NCBI RefSeq assembly: GCF_012927405.1
Contig: NZ_JABBGM010000015.1
Span: 1 to 64,000 of the forward strand
Direction of reading: 5' to 3'
Length of the DNA: 64,000 bases
Origin: Novosphingobium olei
GTDB taxonomy: Bacteria; Pseudomonadota; Alphaproteobacteria; Sphingomonadales; Sphingomonadaceae
Shown here: piece by piece, positions 42,606 through 52,269 of the stretch
Layout of the letters: each line of letters starts with the position of its first letter
How positions within the stretch are numbered: the stretch's first letter is position 1
The notes under the pieces: model-generated
The model's database searches: none
What the model saw: only the letters and a program-made list of their open reading frames with translations
Told to the model about the DNA's origin: nothing
Translations under genes and position numbers: made by a program

Positions 42606-43238
42606 ATGACCTACTGGAAACTGCGCGGCAGGGAATTCGCCAACTGCAACTGCGAATACGGCTGCAACTGCCAGTTCGGCGGCTTGCCTGACAAAGGCGG
42701 CTGCCAGGCCGTGTTCGGCATGGCGATTGACGAAGGCCACCGTGGAGAGACGGACCTTTCGGGGCTGAACATCGCGGCGGTGTTCCGCTGGCCCGGACCG
42801 ATCCACGAGGGCAAGGGCGAATGTGCCGCCTTTGTCGATGAACGTGCAGGGCCGGCACAGCGCGATGCCTTGCTCACCATCATGACCGGCGGCGACACTG
42901 ATCCCTTCGCCACGGTCTTTGCCGTCTTCGCGTCCACCATCGAGACCATGCACGAACCCGGCTTCGTGCCGATTGCCTTCGATGTCGACGTGGAAGGCCG
43001 CCGCGGGCGGCTGCGCGTGCCCGGCCACCTCGAGATGGATGGGGAGCCCATCCGCAGTCCGGTCAACGGTGCGGAAGTCCGGGCGCAGATTCGCTTGCCG
43101 GATGGCTTCGAATACGAAGTGGCCGAGATCGGATCGGGTTCCAGTCGGTCGTTCAGCCCGATGCAGCTGGAACACGCGGCCAGCTACGGGCAATTCGCCC
43201 ACTTGCACCTCGACAGCCATGGCGTCGTGAGGAGTTGA
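42606..43238 (+). CDS. DUF1326 domain protein
   Basis: A 210-residue protein of the DUF1326 family. It starts MTYWKLRGREFANCNCEYGC, and the next residues NCQFGGLPDKGGC complete a cysteine cluster (C-x-C-x3-C-x-C) expected to bind a metal. No signal peptide is seen, so it is probably cytoplasmic. It is followed 2 bases later by a DUF2182 membrane-protein gene; the two families are commonly adjacent and sometimes fused. Their function is not established. Its position after the cob operon might suggest cobalt or copper handling, but this is only proximity. Confidence 0.82.
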   Translation: MTYWKLRGREFANCNCEYGCNCQFGGLPDKGGCQAVFGMAIDEGHRGETDLSGLNIAAVFRWPGPIHEGKGECAAFVDERAGPAQRDALLTIMTGGDTDPFATVFAVFASTIETMHEPGFVPIAFDVDVEGRRGRLRVPGHLEMDGEPIRSPVNGAEVRAQIRLPDGFEYEVAEIGSGSSRSFSPMQLEHAASYGQFAHLHLDSHGVVRS

Positions 43239-43240
43239 CG

Positions 43241-44023
43241 ATGTACACTGGGGTCAACGCGATACTGGCACGGCCCCGGATCATCACCATTGTCGCGCTG
43301 GGCATATTGATCGCGGCGGCCTGGGCATGGATTCTGGGCGGTGCCGCCATGGGGCACGGCGCGCCGCCCGACGAGGCCACGATGGGCGGCATGGTGATGG
43401 AACCATCCGCCTCGTGGTCGATCGATCGGCTGGCGATCGTCTTTTCGATGTGGTGGACGATGATGGTCGCGATGATGCTGCCATCTGCTGCCCCGACCAT
43501 CCTCCTGTACGAACGGGTCGCGCGCAACGTCCCGCAAGGACGCACGCCTGCTGTCGCCGGATTCCTGTGCGGCTATCTGCTGGCATGGGGCCTGTTTTCG
43601 GCCATCGCCACCCTGATGCAGTTTTGGCTTACGCGCTGGGCCCTGATTGCCCCGCTGACGATGGCTTCGCAGAGTCACCGGCTTTCCGGAATGCTCCTGA
43701 TCGCCGCAGGAGCGTATCAGCTCAGCCCGCTCAAATCGGCTTGCCTGCGCCACTGTCAAAATCCCGCCGCATTCCTGAGCCGCCACTATCGCGACGGCAC
43801 CTTCGGCGCGTTGCGCATGGGGGCGCTTCACGGAGCGATATGCGTCGGCTGCTGCTGGCTGCTCATGGCGCTGCTGTTCGTCGCGGGCGTCATGAATGTG
43901 GTGTGGGTCGCGCTGCTGACGATCATCGTCGCATCCGAGAAGCTGCTTCCGCTCGACCGGGTGATTTCGGTCATCGTCGGACTGGCCTGCCTTCTCGGCG
44001 GCGGACTGATGCTGTGGCCCTGA
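43241..44023 (+). CDS. DUF2182 integral membrane protein
   Basis: A 260-residue inner-membrane protein of the DUF2182 family with AGGAG 6 bases before the ATG. Six or seven hydrophobic segments are visible. The family core is MWWTMMVAMMLPSAAPTILL, a methionine-rich helix, plus YQLSPLKSACLRHCQNPAAF and LHGAICVGCCWLLMALLFVA, with cysteines that could bind metal. It is co-transcribed with the DUF1326 gene. The Met/Cys content fits a soft-metal role, which is inference. Confidence 0.82.
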   Translation: MYTGVNAILARPRIITIVALGILIAAAWAWILGGAAMGHGAPPDEATMGGMVMEPSASWSIDRLAIVFSMWWTMMVAMMLPSAAPTILLYERVARNVPQGRTPAVAGFLCGYLLAWGLFSAIATLMQFWLTRWALIAPLTMASQSHRLSGMLLIAAGAYQLSPLKSACLRHCQNPAAFLSRHYRDGTFGALRMGALHGAICVGCCWLLMALLFVAGVMNVVWVALLTIIVASEKLLPLDRVISVIVGLACLLGGGLMLWP

Positions 44024-44054
44024 GAAGGCACAGCGTCGCGAGCATCGCTGCGGT

Positions 44055-44523
44055 TCAAAGGTCCGGCAGCCGCTGGCTGGCAAAGCCCCACCCTGCCAGC
44101 GCCTTGTCGCTGGCGCAGCGTTGCAGCGGATCGATGTCCCGTATGGGAAACGGGTGTTCCTCGATCGCCAGCGCCTCGGCGAAGCAATGCGCGAAATCCT
44201 TGTGCGCCTGCCAGGAATGCCCCGGCGTCAGCGGCACCACCACATGCATTCCCTTCTAGCCCGACAGCATCGCGAAGCTGGAATGACCGAGGTCGGCCAG
44301 CCGGTCGAGCAAGTGCCGCGCGGCGGCGCATACATCGGCCCAGTTCAGCTGTTCGTGGGGCTCCAGATCGACGATTATCCGATCGGGCGCTTCGACATCG
44401 TCGCACCCGACTACCCGAGGCATGGAATTCGATGGTGCCGATTCGAACGCAGGCGAGCAGGCCCTCGGCATCCAATATGTGTGCGTAATCCTCAACCTGG
44501 CCGTCCATTTCCGTGATCGGCAC
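44055..44523 (-). pseudogene. ligD: DNA ligase D polymerase-domain remnant
   Basis: Pieces of a LigD primase-polymerase domain are readable in more than one minus-strand frame: QVEDYAHILDAEGLLACVRI, GTIEFHASGSRV, then EAPDRIIVDLEPHEQLNWAD, HLLDRLADLGHSSFAMLSG, an in-frame TAG, and KGMHVVVPLTPGHSWQAHKD, FAHCFAEAL. The intact family has SGGKGLHVVVPL, so the stop replaces a glycine codon, and at least one frameshift lies near 44,400. Ligase and nuclease domains are missing. It is a decayed fragment of a non-homologous end-joining gene, joined to an integrase remnant. Confidence 0.8.
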
Positions 44524-44564
44524 GGGCGCGCGAGACCGGCAAAGGGCGAAACGCGATGCGAAGC

Positions 44565-45080
44565 GTTCCTATGGGTCGGCGAAAGCGCCAGTTCCAGAAC
44601 ATGTATGGGTTCGCTCCCTTGCGAGGCAATCCATCGATCACATCGCGCGCCTCCTGCCCCAGCCACACAGTCCGGGGCGCCGTCTTGCTGTCTCGCAGGT
44701 GCAGACGAAGCCCGCGCAGGTCCGCCCATTGGAGCCCCAGGATCTCTCCCGTTCGGCAACCTGTCAGAAGCAGCAGGGTGATCGCCGACGCATACGTACG
44801 CTTCATTGGATCATCACTCTGTCTCCTCTCTGGCACGAGTACGCCCAGACGCGCAAGTTCTTCGCCGGAAAGGAAGCGCTTGCGATGCACGCGACGGTTA
44901 TGCCAAATGGATCGGTAGGGATTTGAATTCTCTGCCCGGTACCCCCATGCTTCGGCCTTGTTGAACGCCGCCTTGAGAATATCAAGGGAGCGGTTCGCCG
45001 CCCCCGGACCTAATCGGTCAGTCAGAGGCGGAAGCCATTCGGAACTCCACTTCGACAGGCAATCAAAAGTTGCACGTCGG
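44565..45080 (-). pseudogene. Tyrosine recombinase (integrase) internal fragment
   Basis: An open minus-strand frame without a proper start encodes KWSSEWLPPLTDRLGPGAAN, RSLDILKAAFNKAEAWGYRA, HRKRFLSGEELARLG and TLLLLTGCRTGEILGLQWAD, then DSKTAPRTVWLGQEARDVID. This matches the core-binding domain and the first catalytic arginine of integrases such as the one at 53,042-54,232. The HxxR and tyrosine boxes are gone, and the frame runs into ligD-derived sequence near 44,530. It marks an old insertion boundary on the left side of the copper cassette. Confidence 0.75.
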
Positions 45081-45185
45081 CGTAGTGGTAGCGTGGAAAT
45101 ACGGGACCATCACGTTGAATTGGGCGCAGCCAGTGCACACACCAGAGGAATTGACAGTCGCCAAGCGCAAGCCGAAAGGGGGCAT

Positions 45186-45557
45186 GTGAAGCGTTGGTAT
45201 TCCTTGCTGCTTATGATGGGAGCACTGCTGGGCCTCTTGAGTCAGGAAGCTGCGTTTGCGCACGTGATCCCGGTGGCGAAAGCCGAGCAAACGGTGGTCG
45301 CGTCTAATATGAGCGCGGACTGTGCTGAAATGATGGGTCTCGCCAAGCAGGCCCCGCAGCCTGAAAAGCCGTGTAAGGGAATGACGCCGGACTGCATCGC
45401 CAAGATGGGGTGCGCTATTCCGATGGCACTGATTCCATCGGTCACGCTTGGTAAACCTTTGGAATTCCGCGACCTGGCACCGCCGCTCACATCGGTGACC
45501 GCGCTGGTTGGACGCAATACAGGGCCGGAGCCCGAACCACCCGCGCACCTTGGCTGA
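45186..45557 (+). CDS. Small exported Cys/Met protein leading the copper cassette
   Basis: A 123-residue protein from a GTG start with a signal peptide (KRWYSLLLMMGALLGLLSQE then AAFAHVIPV). The mature part has SADCAEMMGLAKQ, PCKGMTPDCIAKMGCAIPM and ends PEPEPPAHLG. Paired cysteines and methionines suggest copper or silver binding in the periplasm. I recall short proteins of this kind directly upstream of CusCBA/CzcCBA operons in sphingomonads. Function is inferred from content and position. Confidence 0.65.
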   Translation: MKRWYSLLLMMGALLGLLSQEAAFAHVIPVAKAEQTVVASNMSADCAEMMGLAKQAPQPEKPCKGMTPDCIAKMGCAIPMALIPSVTLGKPLEFRDLAPPLTSVTALVGRNTGPEPEPPAHLG

Positions 45558-45627
45558 ACACTAGCGGCGCACCTGCGAGCATTTCGTTCGCGCGTGCCTC
45601 CTCACAGTTCAACCAAGGATCTTTCAC

Positions 45628-45894
45628 ATGAAGACGATTCTCACGCTCGCTGCTATCGCGGCGGGGCTCGCTACCGCATCCATCGCCTCGGCCCATGACA
45701 ATGTCGGCGGCCATTGGGAATGGCGGAATGGACCCTCTTTCGGCCCGAAGTCGACCGTGCCTTCGCGCACCCGCGTCTGGGTCAAGGACGCTGAAACCAC
45801 CGAGGCCAATTGCGACTGCGCCATGATGACGGCCGACCATGCCGCCTGCATGATGGACGTGCCCGGCAAGGCTGGAGCGCAGTCGGTCGGTTAA
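45628..45894 (+). CDS. Small exported hypothetical protein of the copper cassette
   Basis: An 88-residue protein with a signal peptide (MKTILTLAAIAAGLATASIA then SAHDN). The mature part has GGHWEWRNGPSFGPKSTVPS, RTRVWVKDAETTEANCDCAM and DHAACMMDV, with three cysteines and several histidines and methionines. It lies 70 bases after the previous small gene and 138 before cusC. A metal-binding role is likely from its residues and neighbours but not shown. Confidence 0.6.
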   Translation: MKTILTLAAIAAGLATASIASAHDNVGGHWEWRNGPSFGPKSTVPSRTRVWVKDAETTEANCDCAMMTADHAACMMDVPGKAGAQSVG

Positions 45895-46032
45895 GGCGAT
45901 TGCCTGGCCGACAGCCGATAACAAACACGGCCGGGCGCGTGGCGCCAGCGGAGTATGCCCCCTTCGCCGGCGCCCGTTCGCCCAGCTTACCGTTTCGGCA
46001 TTGGCCATGGCTCTCCCGATCAGGAGATTTCC

Positions 46033-47274
46033 ATGCGATTGATTGTGCGCTTGATGGTTCTGACGCCGCTGCTCGCGGCGATCCCGTGCGCAGCGCTGGC
46101 CGAGCCGCTGACGTTCGATGCCGCGCTCCGGCACGCTACGAATAAAGCGCCCTCGCTCAAGGCAGGCATGGCCGGCGTCGATGCCACGCGCTCGGCTGCA
46201 GTCGCCGCCGGTCGGCTTCCCGATCCAACCCTATCGGTCGGCATCGACAATTTCCCCGTCTCGGGACCGCCCGCCTTCAGCTTCACCCGCGAGAGCATGA
46301 CGATGGCACGGATCGGGATCGAACAGCCGTTCCCCAATCCCGCCAAGCGCCGTGCCCAACGGTCCCGCGCACAGGCTGGCATTGGCGTGGCCGAGGCCGA
46401 CCTTGCCGTTGAAGCACAGAACCTCCGGCTTGAGACCGCGCTTGCCTGGGTCGATCTCTATTATGCCAAGCGGCGTCTCGCCCAGTTGCAGGTTCTGGAT
46501 CAAAGCCTCGGCGAACTCCAAGCTACCGTTTCGGCAAGGCTCGCCTCCGGCGCGGCGCGGCCCAGTGCGGCGCTTGAACCCGACCAGCTGCGTGCCGCCG
46601 TTGCGGACAGGCGTAGCGAGCTCACGGCCGATGTCGCCAAGGCGCAGGCGAGACTGGCGCGCTTTACCGGCGATCCCTTGGCCGACGTCTCGGGCGACCC
46701 GCCTATCCTTGAAGTCGATCGCGCCCGATTGATTGCCGGGCTTGCTTCACTTCCGACCTTGCAGGCACTGGATGCGGGTGTCGGCGCGGCGGATGCGGAA
46801 ACCGAACTCGCCCGCGCCGACAAGCGGCCCGATTGGCGGGTCAGCACCTCCTACGGCCGCCGCGATCCCGCCTATGGCGACATGGTATCAGTCGGCATCA
46901 GCATCGATTTGCCGTTCTTCTCCAAACGACGGCAGGACCCCAGGATCGCCGCGCGAGCGAGCGAAGCCGAACGGGCGCGGCTGATGCGCACGGGGGGAGA
47001 ACAACAGATCGTCGCCGCGCTCGATGGTGATCTTGCCGATCATGTCATGCACCACCAGCGGCTGATGAATGCGCGTAATACCCTGGTGCCGCTCGCCAAA
47101 CGCCGTGCCGAACTCGACATGGCGAGCTACGCTGCGGGCAAGCTCGACCTCGGCAGTGCGCTGCTCTCGACGCTGGCGCTGGCCGAAGCCGAGGTCGATG
47201 CGCTGTCGCGCGAGGACGACGTCGCACGCGACGCCATCCGGATCAATTTCACATATGGGGAGATGCGGCCATGA
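46033..47274 (+). CDS. cusC: Outer-membrane efflux protein CusC/CzcC-like (TolC family)
   Basis: A 413-residue outer-membrane channel of a tripartite metal efflux pump. The ATG at 46,033 has CAGGAGA 6 bases upstream and starts a signal peptide (MRLIVRLMVLTPLLAAIPCA-ALA-EPL). Two OEP repeats are seen, with LTFDAALRHATNKAPSLKAG, GRLPDPTLSVGIDNFPVSGP and MVSVGISIDLPFFSKRRQDP. The stop overlaps the cusB ATG by 4 bases. Copper/silver specificity is taken from the partner genes. Confidence 0.88.
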   Translation: MRLIVRLMVLTPLLAAIPCAALAEPLTFDAALRHATNKAPSLKAGMAGVDATRSAAVAAGRLPDPTLSVGIDNFPVSGPPAFSFTRESMTMARIGIEQPFPNPAKRRAQRSRAQAGIGVAEADLAVEAQNLRLETALAWVDLYYAKRRLAQLQVLDQSLGELQATVSARLASGAARPSAALEPDQLRAAVADRRSELTADVAKAQARLARFTGDPLADVSGDPPILEVDRARLIAGLASLPTLQALDAGVGAADAETELARADKRPDWRVSTSYGRRDPAYGDMVSVGISIDLPFFSKRRQDPRIAARASEAERARLMRTGGEQQIVAALDGDLADHVMHHQRLMNARNTLVPLAKRRAELDMASYAAGKLDLGSALLSTLALAEAEVDALSREDDVARDAIRINFTYGEMRP

Positions 47275-48506
47275 GCATGGACGCGAGACACGCCGTGCGC
47301 TGGGGCGCCGGAGCATTGGCAATCGCACTGATCGCGGGTGGAGGCGGTTATTGGATTGGCCAGCGCGGGGAAGCCACGAGGGAAGCTGGATCGACGCCAG
47401 CGGCGCGCAAGATCCTCTACTGGTACGATCCGATGGTGCCGGCCGAGCACTACGACAATCCCAATTCGCTCTCGTCGATGGGGATGAAGACCCAGCCCAA
47501 ATACGCGGATGAAACCTCTGCCACGGGCGCAACGCCTGGGATCAGCATCGATCCCGCTGCGGGACAGAACCTGGGGCTGCGGGTCGTCGCGGCCGAGGTT
47601 GGCAGTCTGCCATCGGCGCTATCGGTCGCCGGGACCATCGACTTCAACCAGCGCAATGTCGCAATCATCCAGGCGCGTTCTGGCGGGTTCGTCACCCACG
47701 TCTATAGCCGCGCGCCGGGCGATGTGATCGGCGCGGGCGCACCGATTGCCGACATCCAGCTGCCCGAATGGGGCGGCGCGCAGGGTGAGTTTCTCGCGGT
47801 CAAACGGCTCGGCAGGCCCGACCTTACCGCGGCCGCAAGGCAACGCTTGCGACTGCTCGGCATGTCGGACGGCCTGATTGCGCACGTCGAGCGGTCGGGC
47901 CGAACCAGTGGCACGATCACGATCACCTCGCCGATCGCGGGGGTGATCCAGTCGCTCGATGCCCGGCAAGGGGTGACGTTGGCGCAGGGCCAGACGCTTG
48001 CGCAGGTGACCGGCATCGGCACGGTCTGGCTCAATGCCGCCGTGCCGGAAGTGCAGGCAGGCATGATCAAGATCGGCCAGAGCGCGAAGGCGACGCTATC
48101 CGCATTTCCGGGTGAGACTTTCACGGGCCGCGTGGTCGCGATCCTACCCACCGCGCAGGCGGACAGCCGCACCCTGACTATCCGCATTGAACTCGCCAAC
48201 CGTGGCGGACGCCTCAAGCCCGGCATGTTTGCCAGCGTTTCGCTCGGAGGCGATCAACGCCAGGCGCTGCTGGTGCCGAGCGAGGCGGTGATCCGTACCG
48301 GTGCGCGCATCCTGGTGATGCTGGCGCTCGCCGATGGTCGCTATCGACCGGCTGAGGTTCGTGTGGGGACAGAGGGCGGCGGAAAGACCGAGATCATCGC
48401 GGGATTGGCTCCCGGTGAAAAGGTCGTAGCTTCCGGCCAGTTCCTGCTCGATTCCGAAGCGAGCCTGACGGGCATTCCGGCGCGGCCTTTGGAGGGCAGC
48501 AAGTGA
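47271..48506 (+). CDS. cusB: RND periplasmic adaptor CusB
   Basis: A 411-residue membrane-fusion protein linking the inner-membrane pump and the outer-membrane channel. An N-terminal anchor (GAGALAIALIAGGGGYWIG) precedes a heavy-metal-binding segment KILYWYDPMVPAEHYDNPNS and MGMKTQPKYADE, typical of CusB with its methionines. The hairpin and barrel parts have GFVTHVYSRAPGDVIGAGAP, ITSPIAGVIQSLDARQGVTL and KPGMFASVSLGGDQRQALLV. It overlaps cusC and cusA by 4 bases. Confidence 0.93.
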   Translation: MSMDARHAVRWGAGALAIALIAGGGGYWIGQRGEATREAGSTPAARKILYWYDPMVPAEHYDNPNSLSSMGMKTQPKYADETSATGATPGISIDPAAGQNLGLRVVAAEVGSLPSALSVAGTIDFNQRNVAIIQARSGGFVTHVYSRAPGDVIGAGAPIADIQLPEWGGAQGEFLAVKRLGRPDLTAAARQRLRLLGMSDGLIAHVERSGRTSGTITITSPIAGVIQSLDARQGVTLAQGQTLAQVTGIGTVWLNAAVPEVQAGMIKIGQSAKATLSAFPGETFTGRVVAILPTAQADSRTLTIRIELANRGGRLKPGMFASVSLGGDQRQALLVPSEAVIRTGARILVMLALADGRYRPAEVRVGTEGGGKTEIIAGLAPGEKVVASGQFLLDSEASLTGIPARPLEGSK

Positions 48507-51500
48507 TCGCCTCCATCATCCGTGCCTCAGTCAGAGCGCGCAACCTGGTGATTGCGGCGGCGCTGGTGTTGACCGCGATCGGGGTGGTGGCGGTCAGGAC
48601 TACACCGATCGATGCGCTGCCAGATCTGTCAGACGTGCAGGTGATCATCCGCACGAGCTGGCCGGGCCAGGCGCCGCAGATCGTCGAGAACCAGGTCACC
48701 TATCCCATCACTTCAACCATGCTCTCGGTTCCCGGTGCGCGGGTGGTGCGCGGATATTCCTTTGTCGGTGACAGCTTCGTCTATGTGCTGTTCGACGACA
48801 GCACGGACCTCTACTGGGCGCGCAGCCGCGTGCTCGAATATCTGAGCCAGGTGCAGAGCCGTCTGCCCGAAGGCGCGAAAGCCTCGCTCGGTCCCGACGC
48901 GACCGGGGTGGGGTGGATTTACGAATATGCGCTGGTCGACAAGGCCGGTGGGCACGATCTGGCGCAACTCCGATCTCTCCAGGACTGGTTCCTGCGCTTT
49001 GAATTGAAGGCGGTGCCCGGCGTTGCCGAGGTCGCCAGCATCGGCGGCATGGTCAAGCAGTATCAGGTTATCGTCGATCCGCAGAAGCTCGCCGCCTACG
49101 GCGTCACTACTGATCAAGTTGGGGCAGCTCTGAAGCGTGCCAACCAGGAGACCGGCGGCGCCAGCGTGGAGATGGCGGGCGCCGAATATACCGTGCGCGC
49201 CAGCGGTTACCTGAAAACCCTCGACGACTTCCGTGCTGTGCCGCTGCGCACCGCGGCAAGCGGCATTCCGGTGACGCTTGGCGATGTCGCCACGGTACAG
49301 GTCGGTCCTGAGATGCGACGCGGCATCGCAGAATTGAACGGCGAAGGTGAAGTCGCAGGCGGCGTCATCATCATGCGCCAGGGCCAAAACGCTCGCGCGG
49401 TGATCGAGGGTGTCAGGGCCAAGCTCGAGGTACTCAAGAAGAGCCTGCCGCCCGGTGTTGAGATTGTCCCAACCTACGACCGTTCGGGTTTGATCGATCA
49501 CGCGGTCCAGAATCTGAACCACAAGCTGATCGAGGAGTTCGTCATCGTAGCAGCCGTTTGTGCGCTGTTCCTTTGGCACGCGCGCTCGGCGATGGTCGCG
49601 ATCCTGACCTTGCCGCTCGGCATCCTGATCGCCTTCATCGTCATGCGCCTGCAGGGCCTCAACGCCAATATCCTCTCCTTGGGCGGCATTGCCATCGCTA
49701 TCGGCGCGATGGTCGATGCAGCGGTGGTGATGATCGAGAACGCCCACAAGCATCTCGAACGTTGGCATAACGACAATCCTGACACCGAGCCCGATCGCTC
49801 GACTCGCTGGCGGATCGTGACAAATGCGGCCGCTGAAGTCGGCCCGGCGCTGTTCCTGAGCCTGCTGATCATTACCTTTTCGTTCCTTCCGATCTTCACG
49901 CTGCAGGGACAGGAGGGCCGGCTGTTTGCACCGCTCGCCTTCACCAAGACCTACGCGATGGCGGCGGCCGCATTCCTTTCGATCACGCTGATCCCGGTGT
50001 TGATGGGGCTGCTGATCAAGGGAAAAATCCCTAGCGAGGAGGCCAACCCGCTCAACCGCTGGTTGGTACGGGCCTATCGCCCGGCAATTGACTGGGTGCT
50101 GGAGCGGCCCAAGTGGACGATGCTAATCGCCGTGCTGCTATTCGCCACTACACTCTGGCCGATGGCAAAGGTCGGCGGCGAGTTCCTGCCGCAAATGAAC
50201 GAGGGCGACCTGCTCTACATGCCCTCGGCGCTGCCCGGCTTGTCGGCGGCAGAAGCGGGGCGCCTGCTTCAGCAGACCGATCGGTTGATCAAGTCTGTGC
50301 CCGAGGTCGCAAGCGTGTTCGGCAAGGCGGGCCGCGCCGATAGCGCGACCGATCCCGCGCCATTGGAAATGTTCGAGACGACCATTCATTTCAAACCTCG
50401 CGACCAGTGGCGCCCCGGGATGACGCCTGAAAAGCTGGTCGGTGAATTGGACGCGCGGGTGAAGGTGCCTGGTCTCGCCAATTTTTGGATCCCGCCAATC
50501 CGCAACCGCATCGACATGCTGGCAACGGGGGTCAAGAGTCCGGTTGGGATCAAGGTCGCGGGCTCGAACCTTGCGGAGATCGACCGTACCGCCACGCAGA
50601 TCGAGCAGGTCGTACGGACCGTGCCCGGCGTCACCTCGGCGCTGGCCGAACGGCTGACCGGCGGGCGCTACGTCGATGTCGATATCGACCGCGCCTCAGC
50701 CGACCGCTACGGATTGAATGTGGCCGACGTCCAGGCGGTGGTTGCCGGCGCGATCGGCGGCGAGAATATCGGCCAGACGGTCGAGGGCCTCGCGCGCTAC
50801 CCGATCAACTTGCGCTACCCGCGCGAGTTGCGCGACAGTCCGGACAAGCTTGCAGCTCTGCCGGTGCTGACACCGTCTGGCCAGCAGATCACGCTCGGCA
50901 CCGTCGCTTCTGTCCGGATCAGCGACGGCCCACCGATGCTCAGGAGTGAAAACGGTCGCCCGGTGACCTGGATCTATGTCGATGGCCGCGACCGCGATAT
51001 GCAGACGCTGGTTGACGACATCCAGCAAACTATTGCCAGCAAGGTCCAACTTCCGCCGGGCGTCAGCGTCTCCTACACTGGTCAGTACGAGTTCTTCGTC
51101 CGTGCCAAGGAGAGGATGAAGCTGGTCATCCCGGTGACGCTCGCGATCATCTTCGCACTGCTTTACCTGACCTTCCGGCGCTGGGACGAGGCGCTGCTGA
51201 TCATGGGCACGCTGCCGTTCGCGCTCACCGGCGGGCTATGGCTGCTCTACCTGCTTGGTTACAACCAGTCGGTGGCAAGCGCGGTCGGGTTCATCGCGTT
51301 GGCCGGCGTCGCGGCAGAGTTCGGCGTGGTCATGCTGATCTACCTCAAACAGGCCTTGGAAGGGCGAGAAGACGGCGATGTCGCCGCCGCTGTTCGGGAA
51401 GGCGCACTGCTGCGCGTTCGGCCCAAGGCAATGACGGTGGCGGTGATCCTTGCTGGCCTGTTCCCGGTGCTGGTGGGCGGCGGCACCGGCTCGGAAGTGA

Positions 51501-51637
51501 TGAGCCGGATCGCGGCGCCGATGATCGGCGGTATGCTGACCGCACCGCTGCTTTCAATGCTGATCATCCCTGCTGCCTATTTGCTGATGCGCCGCAGATC
51601 CCATTCCCAAGTTCAACCTGAAGGAGAAGTACAGTGA
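48503..51637 (+). CDS. cusA: Cu(I)/Ag(I) RND efflux pump CusA
   Basis: A 1,044-residue inner-membrane proton-driven pump. The GTG at 48,503 overlaps the cusB stop. The N-terminus IIRASVRARNLVIAAALVLT, IDALPDLSDVQVIIRTSWPG, GGIAIAIGAMVDAAVVMIEN and LIKGKIPSEEANPLNRWLVR are CusA-like. The three methionines used by CusA for Cu(I)/Ag(I) appear in GDLLYMPSALPG, PAPLEMFETTIHF and NRIDMLATGVKSPVGIKV, which favours monovalent copper/silver over the zinc/cobalt CzcA type. Twelve membrane helices are expected. Confidence 0.95.
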   Translation: MIASIIRASVRARNLVIAAALVLTAIGVVAVRTTPIDALPDLSDVQVIIRTSWPGQAPQIVENQVTYPITSTMLSVPGARVVRGYSFVGDSFVYVLFDDSTDLYWARSRVLEYLSQVQSRLPEGAKASLGPDATGVGWIYEYALVDKAGGHDLAQLRSLQDWFLRFELKAVPGVAEVASIGGMVKQYQVIVDPQKLAAYGVTTDQVGAALKRANQETGGASVEMAGAEYTVRASGYLKTLDDFRAVPLRTAASGIPVTLGDVATVQVGPEMRRGIAELNGEGEVAGGVIIMRQGQNARAVIEGVRAKLEVLKKSLPPGVEIVPTYDRSGLIDHAVQNLNHKLIEEFVIVAAVCALFLWHARSAMVAILTLPLGILIAFIVMRLQGLNANILSLGGIAIAIGAMVDAAVVMIENAHKHLERWHNDNPDTEPDRSTRWRIVTNAAAEVGPALFLSLLIITFSFLPIFTLQGQEGRLFAPLAFTKTYAMAAAAFLSITLIPVLMGLLIKGKIPSEEANPLNRWLVRAYRPAIDWVLERPKWTMLIAVLLFATTLWPMAKVGGEFLPQMNEGDLLYMPSALPGLSAAEAGRLLQQTDRLIKSVPEVASVFGKAGRADSATDPAPLEMFETTIHFKPRDQWRPGMTPEKLVGELDARVKVPGLANFWIPPIRNRIDMLATGVKSPVGIKVAGSNLAEIDRTATQIEQVVRTVPGVTSALAERLTGGRYVDVDIDRASADRYGLNVADVQAVVAGAIGGENIGQTVEGLARYPINLRYPRELRDSPDKLAALPVLTPSGQQITLGTVASVRISDGPPMLRSENGRPVTWIYVDGRDRDMQTLVDDIQQTIASKVQLPPGVSVSYTGQYEFFVRAKERMKLVIPVTLAIIFALLYLTFRRWDEALLIMGTLPFALTGGLWLLYLLGYNQSVASAVGFIALAGVAAEFGVVMLIYLKQALEGREDGDVAAAVREGALLRVRPKAMTVAVILAGLFPVLVGGGTGSEVMSRIAAPMIGGMLTAPLLSMLIIPAAYLLMRRRSHSQVQPEGEVQ

Positions 51638-52008
51638 AGAAGTCCCTGATGATTGCGACCAGCCTGGCACTGATGGCATTGCTTTCTGCCTGCAAGAAGG
51701 AAGCCGAAGCTACGAAGCCTGCGGAAACCGCCCCCACCAACACCGGCAGCATGACGGGCATGCCAATGGCCGGGCCGATGATGCATGGGGCGAGTACCGG
51801 CACCGTCGCGGCAATTGACGCCGCCAAAGGCACGGTAACGCTCGATCACCACGAAATCGCCGCACTCAAATGGCCCGCGATGACCATGAGCTTCTCGGCA
51901 AAGCCGGAGCAAATTTCGGGATTGAAGATCGGCGACAAAGTGAGATTCGAGATCGATTGGGATGGCAAACTTGGTGCCATCACGATGATCCAGAAATTTG
52001 GCTCCTGA
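51634..52008 (+). CDS. cusF: Periplasmic copper-binding protein CusF (lipoprotein-like)
   Basis: A 124-residue copper chaperone for the pump. It starts at a GTG overlapping the cusA stop and has a lipoprotein-like signal (SLMIATSLALMALLSAC-KKE). A Met-rich linker (GSMTGMPMAGPMMHG) is followed by the CusF OB-fold with the Cu(I) ligands in TLDHHEIAALKWPAMTMSF (His, the capping Trp and the Met-x-Met pair) and LKIGDKVRFEIDWDGKLG. It is the last gene of the cassette. Confidence 0.92.
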   Translation: MKKSLMIATSLALMALLSACKKEAEATKPAETAPTNTGSMTGMPMAGPMMHGASTGTVAAIDAAKGTVTLDHHEIAALKWPAMTMSFSAKPEQISGLKIGDKVRFEIDWDGKLGAITMIQKFGS

Positions 52009-52269
52009 CCTTTATTGAGCGAAGGTTGAAGAAAAAGGCGTGGTCGAGATTGGTAGCGAGTTATCGGTCCGACCACACCCTCGCCCCAGCACAACAACGT
52101 GCAGTCCAATCAACCTGAACCTCTCAGAAACCGTAAGGGCATCCATTATATTATCGCCGACGAAGCGGAAGTGCGCCTGTCGGCGCCGAGATTTTCTCGG
52201 TTCGACTGCCGCAGATCCTAAACACTACGCCAACGTCCATGCCTAAATTAGTCGCCACCGCCTTTGCTG

